Shown here one piece after another: positions 44,052-51,757 of a stretch of 64,000 nucleotides of DNA. The first letter of the stretch is position 1, and each line of letters begins with the position of its first letter. Made by a program: the position numbers and the translations under genes. Under the pieces are notes generated by a model. It made no database searches. It saw only the letters and a program-made list of their open reading frames with translations, and was not told where the DNA came from. The stretch is from Candidatus Sericytochromatia bacterium S15B-MN24 CBMW_12 (lineage in GTDB: Bacteria; Cyanobacteriota; Sericytochromatia; S15B-MN24; UBA4093), in the NCBI GenBank assembly GCA_002083825.1, contig DAZV01000037.1, forward strand, positions 1 to 64,000, given 5' to 3'.

Positions 44052-45320
44052 CTACCCCTCCTCGCCGCTCTGGGAAAGGGCCTGCGCCACGAAAAGCGCG
44101 ATGTCCGCGGGGGGATCCCCCGAAAGCGCTCGGTTCTTCAGCGAGACCAGGATCTGCGCGTAGCGCTCGGCCTCGGGGGCATAGCGGGAATCGCGCGAGA
44201 CCAGATCCCGCATGATCTCGCGTTCGAGCTGCTTTCGGTCGGTTCCGACGGCGAGGCCTGGAGCTACCGCGTACTCGGCGGGCATGGCGTCGTAACGCAG
44301 CCTCACCAGCAGGGGTTCGAGGATTCTCTCGACCAGGGCTTCCACCTGGGCGAGCACCAGTTCATGGCGCTTGAAGCCCAGCACTCCCGCGAGCGTGAGC
44401 TCGACGACGGGGCGATCGTCTCGCTGCTCGCGGTGGGCGGCAAGCATGCCTTCCAGGGCGGCCATGACCGCCTCGGGCGTCGATTGGCCCGTCACGTCGA
44501 AACGCAGGCGCCGAAATGCCCGCTGGGTCTCGAACTCCCGGTGATCGACGTGGCGGGCGGTATGCGCGCCCGACGCGGGGTCGACCGCCACCAGGTAAGC
44601 GCCTCGGACCTCGGCGAACTCGGCGACGTTGCAGCTCTCCAGGGAACCGGGATTGTAGATCCAGCCGCCTTCCTCGTAGCGCTTGTGGATATGGCCGAGC
44701 GCCAGGTAGGTCACGCCCGCCTGCTTGAGGGGGAGAAGTTGGGGGTGACTGAGTCCGCCCGAGTAGGAATCGATATAGCCCTCGAGCCCCGCGTGGAAGA
44801 GCAGGATCTGGGCGGGGCATGGCGGCAGGCGCGAGATGGCCTCGGCGAGCGGCGCGACGACCGTCGACGTGCTCGAACCGTACCACTTGGAGCCGATGAT
44901 CCGCACGCCCTCGTGCTCGATGTAGCCGCCGCGGCGCCCATCCCAGGGCTCCAGGGTCAGGCTGCCGCCATCGCCATGATCGGGTTCCAGGAGGCGGAAC
45001 CAATCCCAGTCCGAGAGGTAGCGCAACCAGCTGACCCCGTCGTGGGGACCGCTCCGGTCGTGGTTTCCCTCGATGGCATAGACCGGAATGCCGGCGTCCT
45101 TGAGTTCCTTGAAGACCACCGTCGCCTGCGTGAGGACTCGGGGCTCGATGTTGCGGCGGTCGAAGAGGTCTCCGGCGACCAGGACGAAATCCACGCCCTC
45201 GGCGATGGCGTAACGGCGGATGACCGCATGCAGGGCGAAGAAGAAGTCGCGCATGCGATCATCGTTCTGGTACTGGTTGTTTCCCAGGTGAATGTCCGCG
45301 AGGTGGAGGAACCGGAGCAT
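44052..45320 (-). CDS. sbcD: SbcD/Mre11-type nuclease
   Basis: Metallophosphoesterase of 422 residues. All phosphoesterase motifs are present near the N terminus: FLHLADIHLGN (DxH), VLVAGDLFDRRNI (GDxxD), YAIEGNHDRSGPHDG (GNHD), then LLFHAGLEGY (H) and YLALGHIHKRYEEGG (GHxH). The C-terminal part is the capping and coiled-coil binding region. It is directly preceded by a membrane-protein gene and followed by sbcC, each with touching stop and start codons, so the three are co-transcribed. Confidence 0.95.
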   Translation of the reverse strand: MLRFLHLADIHLGNNQYQNDDRMRDFFFALHAVIRRYAIAEGVDFVLVAGDLFDRRNIEPRVLTQATVVFKELKDAGIPVYAIEGNHDRSGPHDGVSWLRYLSDWDWFRLLEPDHGDGGSLTLEPWDGRRGGYIEHEGVRIIGSKWYGSSTSTVVAPLAEAISRLPPCPAQILLFHAGLEGYIDSYSGGLSHPQLLPLKQAGVTYLALGHIHKRYEEGGWIYNPGSLESCNVAEFAEVRGAYLVAVDPASGAHTARHVDHREFETQRAFRRLRFDVTGQSTPEAVMAALEGMLAAHREQRDDRPVVELTLAGVLGFKRHELVLAQVEALVERILEPLLVRLRYDAMPAEYAVAPGLAVGTDRKQLEREIMRDLVSRDSRYAPEAERYAQILVSLKNRALSGDPPADIALFVAQALSQSGEEG

Positions 45321-45812
45321 CTAGCCCAGGACCTCCCGGACCCGGGCGGGCATGAGCTTCTTGAGGTAGTAGACGGTGGCGACGCTGAGCGCGATCAGGG
45401 CCATGCCCGGGATGAGCAGGGCGCGTCCGCCCATGAGGGGCAGGGCGAAGCCGATGAAAGCCGGAATTTCAAAGGCCGTGGCCGTCAGGATCATGCGCTT
45501 GCGTAGCATCTGAGCGCGGGGAGTGAGGCCGGGTTCGCGCTCCTTGGATCCGAGCTTGCGGGAGGGAAAGTCCTTCAGGGACTCGAGTCCCGTCCGCTTC
45601 CAGAGGAACCAGCCTCCGACGAGGGCCCCGGCGGTCAGGACGAGGGCTCCAACGAGGGCGGGAATGAGCAGGGCCGCGTCTCCGGGGAAAGATCCCGGGC
45701 GCAGCAGGATGAGAACCAGCAAGAGCCCGCCATAGAGCGCGCCCCAGATGAGCAGGGTCGAGAGGGATCGGTTGAGGCTTCGGGTCAGGTCGAGGGTCTC
45801 GCTGGCGGACAT
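45321..45812 (-). CDS. Four-helix membrane protein upstream of sbcDC
   Basis: About 163 residues; ATG 45812 (SASETLDLTRS) with GGGAG ahead is preferred to 45824. Four hydrophobic segments: STLLIWGALYGGLLLVLILL, AALLIPALVGALVLTAGALVGGWF, LTATAFEIPAFIGFALPLM and ALLIPGMALIALSVATVYYL, with a charged loop (FPSRKLGSKEREPG) between the second and third. No family is recognised. It is the first gene of the sbcDC operon, a placement that is not standard; a functional link to repair is not implied by its sequence. Confidence 0.75.
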   Translation of the reverse strand: MSASETLDLTRSLNRSLSTLLIWGALYGGLLLVLILLRPGSFPGDAALLIPALVGALVLTAGALVGGWFLWKRTGLESLKDFPSRKLGSKEREPGLTPRAQMLRKRMILTATAFEIPAFIGFALPLMGGRALLIPGMALIALSVATVYYLKKLMPARVREVLG

Positions 45813-45897
45813 CACGGCTCCCATTCATAGTCTTCATGAGGCGCGGAGCAAGGCGAAATCCCGTCCTCCGGCCGATCGTGGAAAGATGAGTCCCTTC

Positions 45898-45906
45898 ATT
45901 CTAGCA
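45898..45906 (-). promoter_or_regulatory. Extended -10 promoter of the sbcDC operon
   Basis: On the minus strand TGCTAGAAT, an extended -10 (TGn plus TAGAAT, 5 of 6), about 85 bases before the first gene. No good -35. Confidence 0.45.
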
Positions 45907-45972
45907 GACGACTTCCCTGTAGGGTTCGATGGCGGGGCCGCGGGATACAGTTAGGTCGCAGGCAGAGATGCT

Positions 45973-45997
45973 GGCGCCTACCGGCAAGGTGGGCGCC
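45973..45997 (+). other. RNA hairpin in the leader of the TPR gene
   Basis: Stem GGCGCCTACC / GGTGGGCGCC (one U-G pair) with GGCAA loop, 67 bases before the TPR protein ATG. It matches no riboswitch class I recognise. It could be a terminator-like or leader element. Confidence 0.4.
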
Positions 45998-46064
45998 ACT
46001 GAGCTCTTGCGTCCGAGGCTCTCACCACGTAGCATGAGGCGCGAACGCGCTCAAGGAGGAAGTC

Positions 46065-46667
46065 ATGTCCCGTAAAACTCGAAACGTCCCTGTGAATGAT
46101 CCCGATCATGTTCCCCCGCGGAAGCGCTCGGCAGTCGTGGGAGTCGGAGTGGGAATTCTCGCCACCGGGCTCTTGCTGTCGTCGCTAGGCCCCCTGGTCA
46201 GCTTTATCGACATGGGCCCGGCTCCGGAATCGGCCAGCGACCATGCGGGGCACGGGGAAGTCGACGCGCGGATCGCGGCCCTTGAAGCCGAAGTTCGGAG
46301 CCAGCCCAAGGACGGCGCTCGCCTGGTCGCGCTGGGAGATGCCTACTACGACGCCGGACGCTATCCGCTGGCCGCCGAGACCTACGCCAAGGCCATCGGC
46401 GAGAAAGCCGGAACCCCCGACGTCCTGACGGACATGGGAACGGCTCTCTTCTATCAGGGCAAGACGAACGAGGCCATCGCCGCGTTCCACCGCGCCCTGC
46501 ACGATGCCCCGCAGCACCTCAACGCCCACATGAACCTGGGAGTCGTCTATCGGTCGGCGGGAAACGCCGTCGACGCCAAGGCGCACTGGACCAAAGCGCT
46601 CGGCCTGACGCAGGACCCCGAGCTGCAGAAGCGACTCAAGGTGCTGCTGCAGACGGTGGGCGGATAG
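46065..46667 (+). CDS. Membrane-anchored TPR protein
   Basis: 200 residues with an AAGGAGG ribosome site. A basic N terminus (PPRKRS) is followed by one membrane helix (AVVGVGVGILATGLLLSSLGPLVSFI), then TPR units: DGARLVALGDAYYDAGRYPLAAETYAKAIG, PDVLTDMGTALFYQGKTNEAIAAFHRALHDAP and LNAHMNLGVVYRSAGNAVDAKAHWTKAL. The layout (helix then periplasmic TPRs) resembles the TPR part of CcmH/NrfG proteins, but no cytochrome genes are near. It probably scaffolds an envelope complex; partners unknown. It is convergent with the PspC genes, only three bases apart. Confidence 0.85.
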   Translation: MSRKTRNVPVNDPDHVPPRKRSAVVGVGVGILATGLLLSSLGPLVSFIDMGPAPESASDHAGHGEVDARIAALEAEVRSQPKDGARLVALGDAYYDAGRYPLAAETYAKAIGEKAGTPDVLTDMGTALFYQGKTNEAIAAFHRALHDAPQHLNAHMNLGVVYRSAGNAVDAKAHWTKALGLTQDPELQKRLKVLLQTVGG

Positions 46668-46670
46668 GCT

Positions 46671-46871
46671 TCAGGTATTCTCCTGGGGAAGAACGATCCA
46701 GAGCACGACATAGAGCACCCAGAGCGGACCGGGAAGCAGGCTGAACAGCAGCCAGAGGATGCGCAAAACGATCGGCGGAAGGCCGAACCGGGCGGCAAGC
46801 CCCCCGCAGACGCCCGCGATGATCTTGTGGTTACTCGACCGGACGAGACGAGGCTTCGACGACGGGGTCAT
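46671..46871 (-). CDS. Single PspC-domain membrane protein
   Basis: 66 residues. One PspC domain: RLVRSSNHKIIAGVCGGLAARFGLPPIVLRILW followed by a hydrophobic segment LLFSLLPGPLWVLYVVLWIVLP. PspC proteins are small inner-membrane components of envelope-stress (phage-shock) responses, though many copies are of unknown function. Its start overlaps the 3' end of the larger PspC gene by 41 bases in another frame, which suggests coupled translation. Confidence 0.88.
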   Translation of the reverse strand: MTPSSKPRLVRSSNHKIIAGVCGGLAARFGLPPIVLRILWLLFSLLPGPLWVLYVVLWIVLPQENT

Positions 46872-47334
46872 GGGACTCTCCTGTGGGGGCCTCGCCCGGG
46901 GGCAAGACGAGGGGGGCGGCAGGTTCGAGGGGCAAGACGATCCACGCGATCAGATACGCCAGCAGCGCGCCTCCCCAGCTGAAGACGATGGCCGCCACGG
47001 CCGCGAGCCTGACCAGTGCGGGATCCACCTTGAAGGTCTCGGCGAGGCCGCCGCAGATGCCTGCGACCATGCGTTCCTTGGCGGATCGGTGAAACCGCGG
47101 GGCGGGCTTGGGGGCGGTGCCGGAGGATGCCTTTTGCTCGGGAACCAGGATCCATGCCGCCAGGTATACCAGCGCGAAGGCCCCGCCGGTCAAGACGGTC
47201 AAGGTGACGAAGAGGAGGCGGATCCAGATGGGATCGACCTTCAGGTACTCGGCCACGCCGCCGGCGACTCCGGCGACCGTGCGATCGTCAAGCGAGCGAT
47301 ACAGGCGACGAACAGGGGAATTCGAGGGATTCAT
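46831..47334 (-). CDS. Double PspC-domain membrane protein
   Basis: 167 residues from ATG 47334 (CAGGAGG ahead); the track start 47409 is less likely. Two PspC domains in tandem: RRLYRSLDDRTVAGVAGGVAEYLKVDPIWIRLLFVTLTVL and RFHRSAKERMVAGICGGLAETFKVDPALVRLAAVAAIVF, each followed by a helix ending AWILVP/AWIVLP. Probably an internal duplication of the same module as in the neighbouring 66-residue protein, giving three PspC domains in the pair. No pspA, pspB or pspF is adjacent. Confidence 0.87.
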   Translation of the reverse strand: MNPSNSPVRRLYRSLDDRTVAGVAGGVAEYLKVDPIWIRLLFVTLTVLTGGAFALVYLAAWILVPEQKASSGTAPKPAPRFHRSAKERMVAGICGGLAETFKVDPALVRLAAVAAIVFSWGGALLAYLIAWIVLPLEPAAPLVLPPGEAPTGESHDPVVEASSRPVE

Positions 47335-47458
47335 GGAGACCTCCTGGCGGCAGTCGAGCGCGTGACCGCATGTCCGAACGGAACGCCCCGATTCTAGCCC
47401 CGATCGCATTCAAAGACAAGGGTCCCGCGGTCCGGAGCCCCCGATGCCGCGTCGTGCC

Positions 47459-48250
47459 TCAGAGGCTCCCGATGGCGATCGCCATCCCGATCCCCGTCCC
47501 AAAGAGCGCCAGCATCCGCCAGCTATCCCGCGCGCGCTTCCGCCGCAACGCAAGCGCCTGAAAGTCCAGAGCGACGGCGTGGAGGTTCGCGGCCAGATTC
47601 TCACGATCGTCCGGCGACGCCATCACCGATCCTATCAAGCGGTGCATCTCCTCGGAGTCGCAGCGGCGGGCCAGGCTCACCAGCGCCTCGTTTCGGCTGA
47701 TCCCCAGGCGGGTGTCCTGAAGGTACCGGAACCACTCCTCCTTGAGTTCCTTGCCCGCGATATGCCGGGAACGAAGCGTCATGCCGACCGCCGATTCGAA
47801 GGGCATCCCGACATGGAGGTAACAGGCGATGGTATCCACCCAGTCGGGCAACGTCGCAGCGAGGCGATCGCGCCGATACCGCGACGCTCCTTCGAGCAGG
47901 TTTCCGCCGAACATCCAGGCCAGCGCCGCGAGCGCCGTCCCGCCTACCAGCCCCCAGAGGCTCCCGGATCGATCCGCGAGCCATCCGGCGTACGCTATTC
48001 CCAGCAGACTCGCCAGCCCGACGATCGCCATGGCAAAGGGCTTTGGGGCCTGTTCCCCGCCGAAGGACCGGAAGACCTCGCCGAGGCGCATCGAGGCGCC
48101 CGTCCAGCCGCTCGCCACCTCGAAGCCGTCCACCTCGCCGAGCATGCTCAACCGCCGGGAAACCGCCCGCTTTCGTCTCAGCGACAGCGCCCTGAGCATG
48201 ACCAGCAGGATCAGCGTGCCAAGGACCAGCAATCCAAACAAGACCACCAT
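47459..48250 (-). CDS. tadC: Tad pilus platform protein, TadC-like
   Basis: About 263 residues from ATG 48250, just after the tadB-like stop. N-terminal helix (VVLFGLLVLGTLILLVMLRAL), two inner helices, then a T2SSF domain core: LAATLPDWVDTIACYLHVGMPFESAV, with LGISRNEALVSLARRCDSEEMHRLIGSVMASP, and a C-terminal membrane helix. The LPDxxDxxxxxLxxGxxxxxA pattern is that of TadB/TadC inner-membrane platform proteins for Flp/Tad pili. Last gene of this cluster. Confidence 0.85.
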   Translation of the reverse strand: MVVLFGLLVLGTLILLVMLRALSLRRKRAVSRRLSMLGEVDGFEVASGWTGASMRLGEVFRSFGGEQAPKPFAMAIVGLASLLGIAYAGWLADRSGSLWGLVGGTALAALAWMFGGNLLEGASRYRRDRLAATLPDWVDTIACYLHVGMPFESAVGMTLRSRHIAGKELKEEWFRYLQDTRLGISRNEALVSLARRCDSEEMHRLIGSVMASPDDRENLAANLHAVALDFQALALRRKRARDSWRMLALFGTGIGMAIAIGSL

Positions 48251-48251
48251 C

Positions 48252-48956
48252 TCAGCGCCTCCCCAGGGCGCCGTCGAAGCCCCCCCAAAGCCGGCGTCGG
48301 CCATCCAGAAGCTCGACGATGCGATCCAGGGCAGAAGCCAGCCTCTGACCCTTCTGCGGGTGATAGGCGATGGCCTTGGCCAGCATCTCCGTCTCAAGGA
48401 TCGGTATCCTTGCCGCCAAGCGCTCCAGAGCCTCGGCCTCCGGAACCCCCCGCGAGACGTCTTGCCTCACCCTGCCGAACTGCGACGCCACCGGCTGCAT
48501 TCCGCTACGTTCGACGGCTTCGAGGGCCGTGAAGAAGGAGTTGGTGGCCCTCAGTCGCTCGGCCATGAGACCCACGGCGAAGGGCAACTGGCGACGAATC
48601 AGCCGCATGCTCACGCCCTTCCAGAGCAAATCCCCGCAACCCAGAAATAGCACGAAGCTCAGAACGGCGACCAGACCCGGGAGCGGTCCCAGGAAACCCC
48701 AAGCGGGTCCCAGGAGCAGCCCCGCCAGGATCGCCAGCCGCGTCCTGCGAGCCAGTCGTATTCCGTGCTTCCGCGCGGGCGGTCTTCGCGAGCGCTTGCG
48801 GCTTTCGGAAACCGGAACCAAGGCTCCCCCCCCCGAGCCCATGGTCTCAAGGGTCCCCAGGCGGGTCTGGACCCCCGAACGCGTCCGAACCGGCACGAAG
48901 GCGAGTACGCCCAGGACCGTCGAGGTCACGGCCAAGAAGAGATACAGGTAAGTCAT
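48252..48956 (-). CDS. tadB: Tad pilus platform protein, TadB-like
   Basis: 234 residues. N-terminal helix (YLYLFLAVTSTVLGVLAFVP), a basic cytosolic linker, a helical pair (AILAGLLLGPAWGFLGPLPGLVAVLSFVLFLG), then RRQLPFAVGLMAERLRATNSFFTALEAV and VSRGVPEAEALERLAARIPILETEMLAKAIAYHPQKG, the T2SSF core of TadB. Relative to a usual TadB (about 300 residues) the C-terminal membrane helix seems to be missing, so the protein may be shortened. It lies 12 bases after tadZ and overlaps the tadC start region. Confidence 0.82.
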   Translation of the reverse strand: MTYLYLFLAVTSTVLGVLAFVPVRTRSGVQTRLGTLETMGSGGGALVPVSESRKRSRRPPARKHGIRLARRTRLAILAGLLLGPAWGFLGPLPGLVAVLSFVLFLGCGDLLWKGVSMRLIRRQLPFAVGLMAERLRATNSFFTALEAVERSGMQPVASQFGRVRQDVSRGVPEAEALERLAARIPILETEMLAKAIAYHPQKGQRLASALDRIVELLDGRRRLWGGFDGALGRR

Positions 48957-48968
48957 TCCGGCTCCCCG

Positions 48969-50111
48969 CTAAGTTCCGAACCCATTAGGGGCCGGCCCCC
49001 GGCGCAACCAGTTCAATACGCCCTGCCAGGGCTGGGCGTGGTTCGCCACCAGGGCCATGGTCGGACGCGACTCCCCCAGGGCCGCGACCATGCGAGCGAG
49101 TTCCTTGGCGAGGGGCCCTCGCGGATCCGATTGGAGGATCGGGATCCCCTGATTGATGGCGGAACGTACGCGCCCCGGATCGTAAGGCATGATCCAATCG
49201 ATGGGACGCTTGAGGGTGCGAGCCATGTCCTCGCGCGAGACCTCGGAGCGCTCGCTCCAGCAGGCGAACTCGAAGCGCGAGGTATCGATCCCGTGATCCC
49301 GACAGAGCGCGAGCTCTCGCTGCATGGCGCGGAGATGGCTGAGATCGGGGGCCATCGGGACGTAAACCCGCTCGGCATGAGCCAGGAGTTCCCGGTTGAG
49401 TTCACGCAGCGAGGGATGGGTATCCGCCACGATCCACGCATCGCGCTGCAGAAGCCCCTGGAGAAGCTGTCCGAGCCGTGCGCCGGATAGCGTGGGCTCC
49501 GAGGACGAGCTCGCCAGGAGCTTGATCCCGGTCGGATGCGCCGCGAACGCTCCCTCCAGGCCATGCGCGGCCGATACCCCCGAGAGCCCCGGAGGCTGCA
49601 CGTTCAAGTAGAGATCCTGCTCGCCATGCTCCAGCGCACCGTCGAACAGGATCGTCTCGCGAGCCGTTCCCCGAACCAGCGCGATGGCGAGGTTGGTCGC
49701 CAGTTGCGATCGCCCGGAACCGCCCTTGGCGCCGTAGACGACCAGCAACTTGCCCCGAGAGGGCCGGGCCGAAGCCTTCCGGTCCGTCTCCGCGTGGATG
49801 CGCTCCAGCGCGGCCTCGAGATTCTCGAGCGACGTCACGCCTTCCATGCCTTCGGGGCCGTTCACCAGCAGCAAGCGGGCCTCGGGGACCGCCGCGCGAA
49901 GCTCCCCCAGGAGCCCCTCGAACGCTGCGCTCCAGGCCACGATCAAGAGGTCGGGCCGGCTCAGCGAGGCGAACCCGAGGGCTTCCTCGCCGAGAGCCTC
50001 GCCGATCAACGAGAAGCCCTCATGGGCCCGGACCCGGACTCCGACGGCGTTCCAGCCGGTTTCCTCCAGGGGGGCATGAGGGGAAGAAACCAGCAAGGTA
50101 CGCAGTCTCAT
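48969..50111 (-). CDS. tadZ: Tad pilus localisation ATPase TadZ/CpaE-like
   Basis: About 380 residues from ATG 50111 (AAGGAGC ahead). The N-terminal 110 residues form a receiver-like domain (LRTLLVSS..., ALGFASLSRPDLLIVAWSA, ARLLLVNGPEG). A ParA/MinD-type domain follows with deviant P-loop VVYGAKGGSGRSQLATNLAIAL, where the final Lys-Thr of KGGxGKT is Arg-Ser, and later WIVADTHPSLRELNRELL (switch). TadZ/CpaE proteins place the pilus machine at a pole. The ATG overlaps the previous stop (ATGA). The P-loop change may reduce ATP hydrolysis, as in several TadZ proteins. Confidence 0.85.
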   Translation of the reverse strand: MRLRTLLVSSPHAPLEETGWNAVGVRVRAHEGFSLIGEALGEEALGFASLSRPDLLIVAWSAAFEGLLGELRAAVPEARLLLVNGPEGMEGVTSLENLEAALERIHAETDRKASARPSRGKLLVVYGAKGGSGRSQLATNLAIALVRGTARETILFDGALEHGEQDLYLNVQPPGLSGVSAAHGLEGAFAAHPTGIKLLASSSSEPTLSGARLGQLLQGLLQRDAWIVADTHPSLRELNRELLAHAERVYVPMAPDLSHLRAMQRELALCRDHGIDTSRFEFACWSERSEVSREDMARTLKRPIDWIMPYDPGRVRSAINQGIPILQSDPRGPLAKELARMVAALGESRPTMALVANHAQPWQGVLNWLRRGPAPNGFGT

Positions 50112-50440
50112 AGCGCCGAAGCTCCTTTGGACGACCGGGCGGGGCCCGCATCGATGATCTCGACCTTCAGGTCCGGGCCTTCCCACGAAAAGACGATCTG
50201 GCCCGGCCGATCATGTGAAACCACCACGCGTCGGACCTGACGGCCACCCGCCATCACGTCCGTGGCCGGAACGGGGGCCGCCAGCGCCGGCAGGATCAAG
50301 GTCGCCGGCTCCAGCTTGGCCATGGAGGGCATTTGCTGCTGGGTCACGTAGAGGGCAAGGGTTGCGAGCAGGCCGCAGCACGCGGCGATCATGACGCGTT
50401 GAAGCGTGAGTTGAGGCGTGAGTTGAGGCGTGAGGCTCAT
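50108..50440 (-). CDS. Small membrane protein at the head of the tad cluster
   Basis: About 110 residues from ATG 50440 with GGGAGG ahead. One membrane helix (VMIAACCGLLATLALYVTQ) and a short periplasmic part (TDVMAGGRQVRRVVVSHDRPGQIVFSWEGPDLKVEIID). The topology and position before tadZ recall CpaB/RcpC, but the protein is too short and lacks the SAF domain. A 12-base repeat near the start codes TPQLTPQLT. Coupled to tadZ by an ATGA overlap. Function unknown. Confidence 0.7.
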   Translation of the reverse strand: MSLTPQLTPQLTLQRVMIAACCGLLATLALYVTQQQMPSMAKLEPATLILPALAAPVPATDVMAGGRQVRRVVVSHDRPGQIVFSWEGPDLKVEIIDAGPARSSKGASAL

Positions 50441-50510
50441 GGGGGGGGACCTCCCTTCGTTGCATGCCCGGCACTCACCTTCGTTATGCCGCCCGGGGCT
50501 TTCGCCGACC

Positions 50511-50558
50511 TGAAGGCCATGTTTCGCGCGGATGAAGGCAGACGGAACATGGCCTTCA
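50511..50558. promoter_or_regulatory. Inverted repeat in the tad/NHL divergent region
   Basis: Perfect 13-bp arms TGAAGGCCATGTT / AACATGGCCTTCA separated by 22 bases, midway between the divergent tad cluster and NHL lipoprotein gene. Candidate operator or stem-loop. Confidence 0.5.
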
Positions 50559-50638
50559 TACCGGATTAACGACCCGACCATGCCGCGACAACACGGCATC
50601 GCTAGCTTAGAAGAGCGCCTTTTCACCAAGGAGGTTCC

Positions 50639-51748
50639 ATGAGCATCCGCGTTCCGGTCACCCTGGCGATCGCGCTTCTAGCCCCTCTGAGCGGCTGCTT
50701 CATGTGGCCCAGCACCAACGTGCAGCCGCCCGGCTGGGTCGAGCCGCCCGTCGAGGGCAGTTCGTACGCTCCGGGCCAGCCCTCCCAGAACCCCCTGATC
50801 GAGCTCTCGCGCCCCGGCTTGAGCGGCCTCTCCCTGGCAGGCAGCGCGGATCCCGGAGCCGCGGACGGCACCGCCGGCGCGGCCCGGTTCCAGGAACCCG
50901 AGGGCCTGGCGATCGCCCCCGATGGCACCGTCTACGTCGCCGAACCCTACGCCTACCGCATCCGGAAGGTGAGTCCAAGCGGACAGGTCTCGACGCTCGC
51001 GGGAGGCGCCCTCGGTCGAGCCGATGGAACCGGAAGCAGCGCCCAGTTCTTCGGACCCAAGGATCTGGTCGTCGGCGAAAACGGCATCCTCTACGTCGCG
51101 GACTTCGATGCCATTCGCCAGATCATGCCGGACGGCAGGGTCACCACCCTCGCCATCCAAACCACCGAAGGCCCCTGGAATCCCGTCGAACTCCTGGGCA
51201 TCGCCCGCACCACGGACGGCGCCCTGTTCGTCTCCACCACCACCGGCATCGACCGGATTCAGGGAGGTTTCGCCAGCCGCTGGGTCGGAGCCGACGCCAA
51301 GGGATTCCGTGACGGCGCCGGAACCGCCGCCTACTTCAACCTCCCCCGCAAGCTCGCAGTCGATAGCCAGAACAACCTCTACGTCGCCGACTTCGGAAAC
51401 CTCCGGATCCGCAAGGTCACCCCCAACCGGCAGGTCACCACCCTCGCCGGCACCGGGATCCTGGGCTTCACCGACGGGACGAGCACCCAGTCTCGGCTGA
51501 ACTTCCCGACGGGAATCACGGTGGATGGCGAAGGGAACGTGATCGTGGCCGACACGTACAACCATGCTTTGCGGATGATAGCCGCCGATGGGCGAGTCAC
51601 GACCCTAGCCGGAAACAATACCGCGGGGTTTCAGGACGGCCCTGCGGCCTCCTTGCTCTTCGATCAGCCCACCGACGTCGCGGTGGGGACGGACGGCCGC
51701 ATCTACGTGGCCGATCGCCAGAACCACCGCATTCGGGTCTTGCGATAA
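50639..51748 (+). CDS. NHL-repeat lipoprotein 1
   Basis: 369 residues. Lipoprotein signal with lipobox LSGC (PLSGCF). The mature part is a six-bladed NHL propeller: repeats of the type EGLAIAPDGTVYVAEPYAYRIRKVSPSGQVSTLAG, RKLAVDSQNNLYVADFGNLRIRKV and TGITVDGEGNVIVADTYNHALRMI, each followed by TLAGxxxxGFxDG. Such proteins are surface or periplasmic binding scaffolds; no enzyme residues are visible. AAGGAGG precedes ATG. Nine bases separate it from the second NHL lipoprotein, so both are in one operon. Confidence 0.9.
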   Translation: MSIRVPVTLAIALLAPLSGCFMWPSTNVQPPGWVEPPVEGSSYAPGQPSQNPLIELSRPGLSGLSLAGSADPGAADGTAGAARFQEPEGLAIAPDGTVYVAEPYAYRIRKVSPSGQVSTLAGGALGRADGTGSSAQFFGPKDLVVGENGILYVADFDAIRQIMPDGRVTTLAIQTTEGPWNPVELLGIARTTDGALFVSTTTGIDRIQGGFASRWVGADAKGFRDGAGTAAYFNLPRKLAVDSQNNLYVADFGNLRIRKVTPNRQVTTLAGTGILGFTDGTSTQSRLNFPTGITVDGEGNVIVADTYNHALRMIAADGRVTTLAGNNTAGFQDGPAASLLFDQPTDVAVGTDGRIYVADRQNHRIRVLR

Positions 51749-51757
51749 GGAGGCCGC

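Noticed and set aside
45900-46064. Leader of the TPR gene considered as riboswitch or tRNA
   Set aside because: One good hairpin only; no cloverleaf, T-loop or conserved riboswitch core such as GEMM, TPP or cobalamin.
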